Assembly: GCA_015680685.1 (NCBI GenBank)
Contig: MNCI01014668.1
Span: 303,055-329,120 of the forward strand
DNA: 26,066 bases
Direction of reading: 5' to 3'
Source: Gnetum montanum
Taxonomy: Eukaryota; Streptophyta; Gnetopsida; Gnetales; Gnetaceae
Both the position numbers and the translations under genes were made by a program. Positions 19,703-26,066 of the stretch are shown in pieces. Every line of letters begins with the position of its first letter. Positions within the stretch are counted from its first letter, which is position 1. The notes beneath the pieces were generated by a model, which made no database searches, had not been told where the DNA came from, and saw nothing but the letters and a program-made list of their open reading frames with translations.

Positions 19703-22700
19703 CTAGTTGCATGCAGGAGATGCTGAGCATTCCTCCATGTCATCACCCTCTGAGTCACTGTATGTGATGCATGAAACTTTCTTCTTCTCGATCTTTTCAT
19801 AAATATTTTCCTTAGATATTTCCAAGGAAAGATCATGGATTCCTAGGCATGCGTCTATTGTACTTAGCCATGCCCTTCCCATTATTATCGGGAAGTCCCC
19901 TTTGTCATTGTTGACTTTTATCACTAGGAAGTTAGCTGGGTATGACCAACCACACACAATGGTAACAATGTCCTCCACCAATCCCAAGGGAATAGTGATG
20001 GATTGGTCAGCCAACTCTAGTTGAATATTACTCTTCTTGAGTGGAGGTAGGTTCCAGGATGTATACATTTCTTGTGAGATTAAGTTGACTCCAAAACCTA
20101 AGTCAAGAAGAGCCTTATAAGGTTCATTTAGTGACTTGGAGATAAATTAGGGGGCTTCCAGGATCAAAGAATTTCTTGGGAAGGTGGCCCACCTTGATCC
20201 AGTCAATAACGGTATGTGTTAACATAACCGTGTGCATTAAGCCCTGTTGTTGGTTTGAAGGGAGCTCCGAAGCCTTATTTGTTGGAGGAGTGTGAATAGA
20301 TTCAACCACTTGTGGTTGTGAGAGCTTGTTAGGGAATTTGGTTTTGAAGAAAGGTCTTCTCTTCGTGCGGTTGTTAAAACCAGCAGCGAGTTGAAGGTTT
20401 ATAGCTCTCGTAGCATTACATTGCTGCGGTTGAGTGGGGAGTTCCCCTTGCATTGTTGGAGCAGGTGGTAGTGGAACTATCGATGTATGAGTGGCGGGTG
20501 GATTCGGAGGATGGTATGCATGTGATGCGTCTTCTGTAGGAGGAGTCCTAAAATACTCCTAAACTTGGTAGTGATGTTGTGGGGTTGCGTGACCTATAGA
20601 GTCACTTGGAGAAACCAGCTGCTACACGTAGTAGCCATATGGGTTTGGTTGTCGATAAGGGTATTGTTGTCTAGGCCGTGGCATCCCCCATGATTGTGGG
20701 TATTGCCACTGCTGATGTTGCCCGATAGGTTGTGGCGAAGTTCAACTTGGGTAATACGTCAAGGGTTGGTGGAACTGCCTTGGGTTACCTTGGGGATAAG
20801 GTAACCTTCAGGGTGATTACCGTTTTTTAAGTCTTGGGTTGAGTGCATACACCCCAGACTTTTGCAGATGTGAGATTATTGGGCAACATCCCTCAAGATG
20901 GTCATATTGGTAGATCTCACATCCATCATCATTTTCTATATCCGAATCCACAACCTCATCGGCGGTAGTCATTTTTCCCTTACCCTTGTCACGTGCATGG
21001 CCTGAATCTCTCTACTTTTTCTTATCATGATCACTACTTCATTCCTTAGACTCCTCTACAATTTTTAAAACAGTTTCGAATCTACTATCTAAGGAGTCCC
21101 ACATTTGATCTACCTTAGCTGACACTTCAGTTGTTAGCTTTTGAAGTGGTAAGGTTTTTCTATTCACCAACTCTTCGAGTGGTGACTCATCCTCTTCCTC
21201 ACAGAATCTTACTCCCCTCTTTCGGAGGGAAGGATCACGGTTGTAATCTTCCACACTTTCTCTTTTCTGTAGCTCCCCTTTTTCTTAGCTACTTACTCCA
21301 ACAATCTATGAACTTCATGGGACCTAAGTTCAGATAATCTCCCTTGGGCATATGTTCCAAGGGTTCTCCTGGTTTCATGTCTTAGCCCATCTACGAGGTG
21401 GTGGAGTTGATCCCGTTGTGCATAACCATGGCCTAGGCAACAATGTAATAATGCATAATATCAGCCCATGGTAGCATTCAAGGGTTCATGATTACCCTTC
21501 TTCCATCCTTGTATCTACTTTNTGTACTCCACCTCCTAATGGTTTCCAGCTCTAAAGACTAGTACCAACTTTCTGCTTCTTTTATGAGTGTCCTAGGGAA
21601 CAAATTTAACTTCTGCCACTCATTTTCAATATTTTGCAAGGCACAGGCATCGTGGAATGCCTATAAGTGATTCTGTGAATCAGCATTGTATCCCCCCTCA
21701 AATCGTGGGATATTATTCATGTCTAGTCTTTTGATTTGGCTATCTTTTTGGTGCCTTGTAGGTATTCTAACTGCCTCCGTAACCTCTAACATACTCTGGG
21801 TTTCTAGTAGGGGCTCATCATGATCATCTCTCTCATGACATCTATGATGCCTACGTGGTTCCCTACTTTCCCTTCCACCATGCCTAGATTCAATAGAGTG
21901 CCCTTGTTCTTGCTCTCGACTCTCTCGTCGAGGTCTCTCATTTTGCTTACCCTTATCCTCACCGTTGTGCTCTTTGTGACTACGTCCTGATGTGGAAGGA
22001 GAGGGTGATTGATGGGATGAAGGGGAAGAAGAAGGGGAACCATCGCCATGATGATGTTTCTTACCTTCTCTTCAATGATCCCGACCTCGATCGTGATGAT
22101 GATCAGACTACCTATCCTTATCATTTGTTTGTGTTCCCTCTTTGAACACTTGGTGTTCATGGAAATCAAAACCTGGGTTGTGTATCGTGGAGCATAGATT
22201 TTGATACACCACCTCCTCACTATGGTTAGGAGGGGGAACATCATTTTGTAGGGAACCTATTGAGATAGGTTCACCACCCTTAACTTCTCTTATGATGGAC
22301 AAAGCATTACAGGGTCCTTTTCATCTCTTATGATGTGTGGTAACTCTCCTGCCGTGCGTCTCATTGACGTTGCGCCGCTGTGGGATGGTAATCTCATGTT
22401 TCATAATCACTTGCAACGTATTCAGCGTATAGATGCATCATGTCTATCTGTGCAAGAGCACGAAGGAGCATGTTAGGGATCACTCGATTTGGGGTAACAC
22501 TATGTTACCTTGCAAGTCTCGTCAATGCAGTTGTTCATCCTGATGGAGGAGAAAGGTAAAATTGGGTATATACTCATGATGATGAGTATACACTACCCGA
22601 TACTCTTGAGGAACTGGCGGATCTGGGTTACGTGTGTTAGACCGCTGACTATCCCTTGTGTGATCCCTAGGTGGTGAAGTGCTTTTATGAGAAGGAGAAG

Positions 22701-22704
22701 ACAT
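19703..22704 (-). pseudogene. gag-protease polyprotein of element B (decayed, frameshifted)
   Basis: The ATG at 22704 opens the same Ser/Arg/His-rich N-terminus as in A. Open blocks at 22704-22522 and 22302-22108 are in one frame, 21254-21039 and 20453-20124 in a second, and 20068-19703 in a third, so at least two net frameshifts occurred. One shift is a 2-base loss near 20130 relative to A, just before protease. The knuckle has lost its second Cys (CEIY instead of CEIC). The protease reads D-L-G where A keeps D-S-G, while PIIMGRAWLSTIDACLG is intact. About 65 bases present in A are missing at 21522, where a single N stands. Confidence 0.82.
21522..21522. other. Undetermined base at a deletion relative to element A
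   Basis: B jumps here from TATCTACTT to TGTACTCC, skipping about 65 bases that A has at 6294-6358. The N suggests a collapsed assembly gap rather than a real deletion. Other single Ns are at 463 and 10692. Confidence 0.6.
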
Positions 22705-22830
22705 TGTTATCTTGTCGGTGTGCTATTGATCGTTGTTTAAATTTTCTTCTAATTAACCCTAAGGGTTCATTTAAGCTTCCCAATGATGTGGATGATTTTC
22801 TATGTTCTACTTAGTGCACAAACAACTTAG

Positions 22831-22848
22831 TCCCTTGCAATGGCACCA
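22831..22848 (-). other. Primer-binding site of element B, tRNA-Asp type
   Basis: The minus strand reads TGGTGCCATTGCAAGGGA, with four differences from TGGCGCCGTTGCCGGGGA. None of the four positions is mutated in the site of A, so the two sites together support the tRNA-Asp sequence as ancestral. One spacer base precedes the LTR. Confidence 0.75.
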
Positions 22849-22849
22849 A

Positions 22850-23630
22850 TGATGAGTGGCGAGGTACCCCTACACTCAACCATACAAATATGAGCATTAC
22901 ATGCACGATCGAGTCGAACTCCGTAGACTAAGTGCCTACACACCTTATGGAATACCTAAGGTTAATCGTTCATTATCTTCCTAGACTTACTTGTATTTGT
23001 CATGGTTGTATGGTTAAGTAAGTCTGAGGTATGTGATTTTTATGTCTTTTATGTTTTATTGCCTATGTAATGAGATAAAGGGTGAAGAGACTAATTAACT
23101 AACTTTAACTAACTAACTAAGCCTTAATTAACCTAGCATCAGTATCTGTTCCCACTTACCATTCACACCTTGACCCAATGAAACCTTCTAGGATTACCAA
23201 ACGTTATTCATTGCTGGGATTACAAAGTGTAACGCATGTGCTCGAAGCAGTCATACTGAATGAACTTAACTATGGGAGAAGGGTTGAGAGAGATTTAATT
23301 AACTAATAAAGCATTTAAACGATGAACAATAAATAACAATAATTAAAGTCCTATTTAGCCTAGTCTATGCACTGCAAGGTTTATCCAACAGTTTGTCTTT
23401 ATTTCAGTACACAAACTTGTGTTTAGGTACAATATTTGCTCAAAGAAAGATCCGTTCACTTTGGAGCTCCTACTATGGGCACATGGAAATTATTCTACCT
23501 CTGGAGAGGTAAAACTTCCAGAGTTTCACTAAGGGTCTAGATCTAGATTGAGAAACAAGGGAGAGCCACTTCTTATTTATATATTTGGTAGCGTGCTACG
23601 ATATTGCGTATGCGATATCGCGGTCCATCA
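22850..23630 (-). mobile_element. 5' LTR of element B
   Basis: It runs from TGATGAGTGGCGAGG to GGTCCATCA (781 bp). It is shorter than the A LTR partly because its palindrome array (23597-23622) has only two ATATCG-type units. TATAAATAA lies at 23573-23581 on the minus strand. Confidence 0.88.
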
Positions 23631-23895
23631 GTTAGGATTAACAAATTTAACATTTTGAGCCTTAAGATCAAGTGCTTAATCTTTGCTTATAGTCTTAAGA
23701 TCACTATGGCATGTCACTAGTTTCACTACCGGAGTTAGTGTCTTAAAGGAAGGTAGAAAGACCATTAAGAATTAGATGATGTAATTATATATTACCAAAA
23801 TTAGTTGGAGAATTAGTTAATGAAACAAAATGATCTTCAACAATCAAGAATATGTATATCAATTCATCTTGCAATCATTCATATGACATAACAAC
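23631..23895 (+). other. Internal region of element E between B and the CCR4-like copy
   Basis: About 265 bases of AT-rich sequence with stops in all frames. It may be the 5' untranslated part of the captured transcript or element sequence; nothing distinguishes these. Confidence 0.35.
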
Positions 23896-25059
23896 ATGGA
23901 GACTCAAAATAATATCATTTCAACAAGATGTATGATACAGGTAAGGAGCAATGATCTAGTAGAGAATCCAAGAATGAGAATGAAATTTGTAACATACAAC
24001 ATGCTCATACGATCCCTAACAAGTGAGAAACAACATCCACTATGTTCACCATAGGCCTTGGATTGGCATGAGTATCAATTCTCATTTATTTTAGTAGAAC
24101 TACAAGAGTTGGATGCTAATGTATTATGCCTACAAGAAGTCTTTCCATGGGAATTTATATATTAATTCCAACTAGACTTAGAGAAGATGGGATATAGAGG
24201 TATTTATAAGCAAAAAGGTTCTTATGGAAGTTCTTCTTTCAAGTCATATAGATTAGCCTATTGCAAAAATCACAACATGGATGGTTGTATAATCTTTTAT
24301 AAAGAAGCTAAGTTTGAATTGGCACAAAGATTTGATGGGAGTTTAGAAAATATGATTTTCAAAATTCTAGAACTTCAAACCATGAAAAAGAAAGAATAGG
24401 CAAGATTTTGGAAAAATCACATAGCCTTGGCAGTAATTCTAAAAATTCATCTATCATGAAGATGTGTATGTATAGTCAACATACATTTAATTGCCAAACC
24501 AACATGTTCAAATGTCAGATTATGTGAAGGAGCATACTTGTTTATGAAAATAGAAAAAATCTCGAAGAATAAGTTATTCCTAAACTATACTAATCCAATG
24601 TCAATTATCCTTTGTGGAGACTTTAATACAAAATTTGGAAGTAGTGTTTATCAATTCTTAAAATATGAATGAGTAAATGAATCCTTGGAAGATGAACAAG
24701 ATTTGAAAAAGATGTTTTCATCAATTCAAAATGCATGTCCATTAGCTAGTGCATATTATGTTTACTTCAAATATTCAATAGATAAATCAGATTCCAGAAT
24801 TCAGGAATAGATGATGTTGATGGATACTGCTCATCAAGAACCATAGTTTCCCAATTACTCTACCATGATTAATGAGGATGGTTCAACAACATTCTTTATT
24901 GAGATCCTAGATTATATTTTCTACAATGTTTGATTCTTCCAAGTTACCAAGTTACTAGAGTTGATTTCTAAAGAAGAGGTGGGGAAGAATCAAGATCAAG
25001 TCCATCCCTCTCAAATAAGACTATCTAATCATATACCACTTATGGAAGAATTATAATTA
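23896..25059 (+). pseudogene. Captured CCR4-type deadenylase (EEP-domain nuclease) gene copy, intronless, decayed
   Basis: CCR4-family enzymes are Mg-dependent 3' exonucleases that remove mRNA poly(A) tails. One reading frame of 387 codons runs the whole length with no indel, broken by eight stops (24052, 24163, 24397, 24457, 24670, 24808, 24844, 24931). Landmarks appear in family order: VTYNML (Asn at residue 35), LDWHEY, ELDANVLCLQEV (Mg-binding Glu 81), MGYRGIYKQK, DGCIIFYK (129), VNIHL (Asn 195, His 197), ILCGDFN (Asp 242, Asn 244), LDYIF (339) and SNHIPLMEE (378), where SDH is expected, so the catalytic Asp is lost. It is in sense orientation inside element E and ends 150 bases before the polypurine tract. 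Absence of introns suggests cDNA capture. The ATG at 23896 is the first after an in-frame stop at 23884. Which CCR4 subtype it came from is not resolved. Confidence 0.85.
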
Positions 25060-25203
25060 CTCCTATCAGTTCATAAGAATAAGCAAAAAACAACTTAAAT
25101 TTTAAAGGAGAAATCAAATTATTGGAGCATAGGATCATAACAGAAGTACTAGAGTTGGAAAAAGATAGTGAATGTGGACTCATTCAAGGATGAACAAAAC
25201 CTT
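25060..25203 (+). other. 3' internal region of element E
   Basis: A short AT-rich stretch lies between the last codon of the CCR4-like copy and the polypurine tract. No poly(A) run marks a transcript end. It may be residual 3' untranslated sequence or element sequence. Confidence 0.35.
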
Positions 25204-25214
25204 TCGGGGGTAGA
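25204..25214 (+). other. Polypurine tract of element E
   Basis: TCGGGGGTAGA lies immediately before the right LTR, in the expected place for plus-strand priming in a rightward element. Confidence 0.6.
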
Positions 25215-25215
25215 T

Positions 25216-25737
25216 TGTAGTTTCCCCATTCCCAAATGGTGTTGCTACAAAACAAAATGGTGTCTTTTCATAACAAGTGTTATCATTATTGTAATAAGAC
25301 CCAAAAGGGCATGTTATAATTGAGACCTAAAAGGGTGCATTGTAATAAAGGACATGTTTCTTGAGGTAATCTTTTGGTGTTTGACCTAAGGCATTTATAC
25401 CTGGGCTTATAGGTCCTACTAGCATGGAGTGGTGAAGCTGGTATAGGTAAGTCATGGAAGCTTGGTGAAGTAGAACAGGAAGAGGATTGGCCATTCCTTT
25501 TGGTTGACTATAGGCCTGACTGTGGTGGCAGTGTTGGATTGCCTCTAAGAGGTAGATGCCAAAGAAAGAAAACCCCAAGGAAACACTCTCAAGGCATGAT
25601 CTAGATACTCCATTCCATGTCAACAAAGCATTCTTTTCTTTCTCTTTCTACATTTTTCCTATTATTTCCTTTACACATAATGTCAAATATAATGTATATT
25701 TGATGTTTTCCATGACATTTAGGAATAGGATGTCATA
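25216..25737 (+). mobile_element. 3' LTR of element E
   Basis: It begins TGTAGTTTCCCCATTCCC and ends AGGATGTCATA, a direct repeat of 13697-14219. Differences from the left LTR are spread along its length. Open frames at 25626-25327 (minus) and 25556-25738 (plus) are LTR sequence. Confidence 0.9.
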
Positions 25738-25742
25738 GAACT
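25738..25742. repeat. Target-site duplication of element E, right copy
   Basis: GAACT is identical to 13692-13696. Confidence 0.8.
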
Positions 25743-26066
25743 AATTCTCTTAGTATTGTCTGATTTTTAGTTAAGTATGTTAGTTTACACAAGGAGGATT
25801 TAGAAGATGTTATTGATGATTAACTTATGTTTATGAGATGCTTAATTAATATTATGATCTCAGTTTAAGTTAAATTCTATGTTGTGATGTTTAGCTAGAA
25901 CTATGAATTTAGTATTGGTTTTGGCACTTGTATTATGTTTTTCCTTTTTTGGTACATGTCAAATGCATTTTGGATGCTAGTTACATTACATTTCATTATG
26001 CATTTACTAGTCTCATCCATTTATGCAAAGATAGTATCCAATGCTTACTATATGTAACTATAATTG
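25743..26066. other. Right flank of element E, no feature recognised
   Basis: AT-rich sequence that was contiguous with 13691 before E inserted. No coding signal, reverse transcriptase motif or terminal repeat is visible. Confidence 0.35.

Larger units (their letters stand above)
16779..23630 (-). mobile_element. Element B: second non-autonomous Athila-like gag-protease element, leftward, inserted in E
   Basis: It is collinear with element A from LTR to LTR: primer site (22831-22848), gag-protease (22704 to about 19703), 3' non-coding region and polypurine tract (17500). Its two LTRs share differences from A, for example GAGAGATTTAATTAA with AAAGCATTTAAA and the CTAACTAACTAAGCCTTAATT segment. 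It is therefore a separate subfamily member and not a segmental copy of A. The far end of the left LTR is missing, so no target duplication can be read. The right flank is GTTAG. Confidence 0.88.
13697..25737 (+). mobile_element. Element E: non-autonomous LTR retrotransposon carrying a captured CCR4-like gene and interrupted by element B
   Basis: LTRs of 523 and 522 bp lie 11.5 kb apart and are flanked by a perfect GAACT duplication. An initiator-Met type primer site follows the left LTR and a purine tract precedes the right LTR, so E reads rightward. After removing element B, E is about 5.2 kb. No gag, protease, RT or integrase is recognisable in it. It contains a GC-richer block with a 45-bp minisatellite and a decayed CCR4-family gene copy in sense orientation. 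The LTR copies agree at only about 80% in their first 200 bases, so E is old. Confidence 0.85.

Overview
This window looks like intergenic DNA from a large, repeat-rich plant genome. It is AT-rich, has no bacterial-style genes, and consists almost entirely of nested, decayed LTR retrotransposons with tRNA-Asp or initiator-Met type primer-binding sites. A seed plant, possibly a gymnosperm, is an inference; nothing here fixes the species. I see no intact host gene, rRNA, tRNA or CRISPR array. All pairwise comparisons were made by eye.

Layout. (1) 1-1380: the 5' end of a leftward Athila-like element (D), with a primer-binding site at 512-529 and a diverged LTR from 531. (2) 1465-8496: leftward element A, with two ~0.81 kb LTRs, a tRNA-Asp primer site and a decayed gag-protease frame, but no reverse transcriptase, RNase H or integrase. 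(3) 8497-9000: an Met-type primer site and probable LTR of an older leftward copia-like element (F). (4) 9560-11135: a ~0.7 kb unit present twice in direct orientation. (5) 11580-13270: a rightward, heavily decayed Ty3/gypsy gag-protease (C). (6) 13697-25737: a rightward LTR element (E) with 0.52 kb LTRs, a perfect 5-bp target duplication, an initiator-Met primer site and a polypurine tract. E encodes no recognisable gag or pol. It holds a 45-bp minisatellite, a second leftward gag-protease element (B, 16779-23630) inserted into it, and a decayed, intronless copy of a CCR4-type deadenylase gene (23896-25059) in the same orientation as E.

The main discovery candidate is E, a non-autonomous LTR element that appears to have captured the whole catalytic domain of a host CCR4-family mRNA deadenylase as cDNA. 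The second is the A/B family: two members of different subfamilies, inserted independently, both end after protease and carry the same ~2 kb 3' non-coding region. That suggests a family mobilised in trans by an autonomous partner. Its LTRs end in an array of GATATC-centred palindromes, and a PPT-like motif recurs inside the element.

All coding remnants carry multiple stops. Many lesions look like C-to-T or G-to-A changes, as expected for long-methylated repeats. Nothing in the window is likely to make a functional full-length protein.
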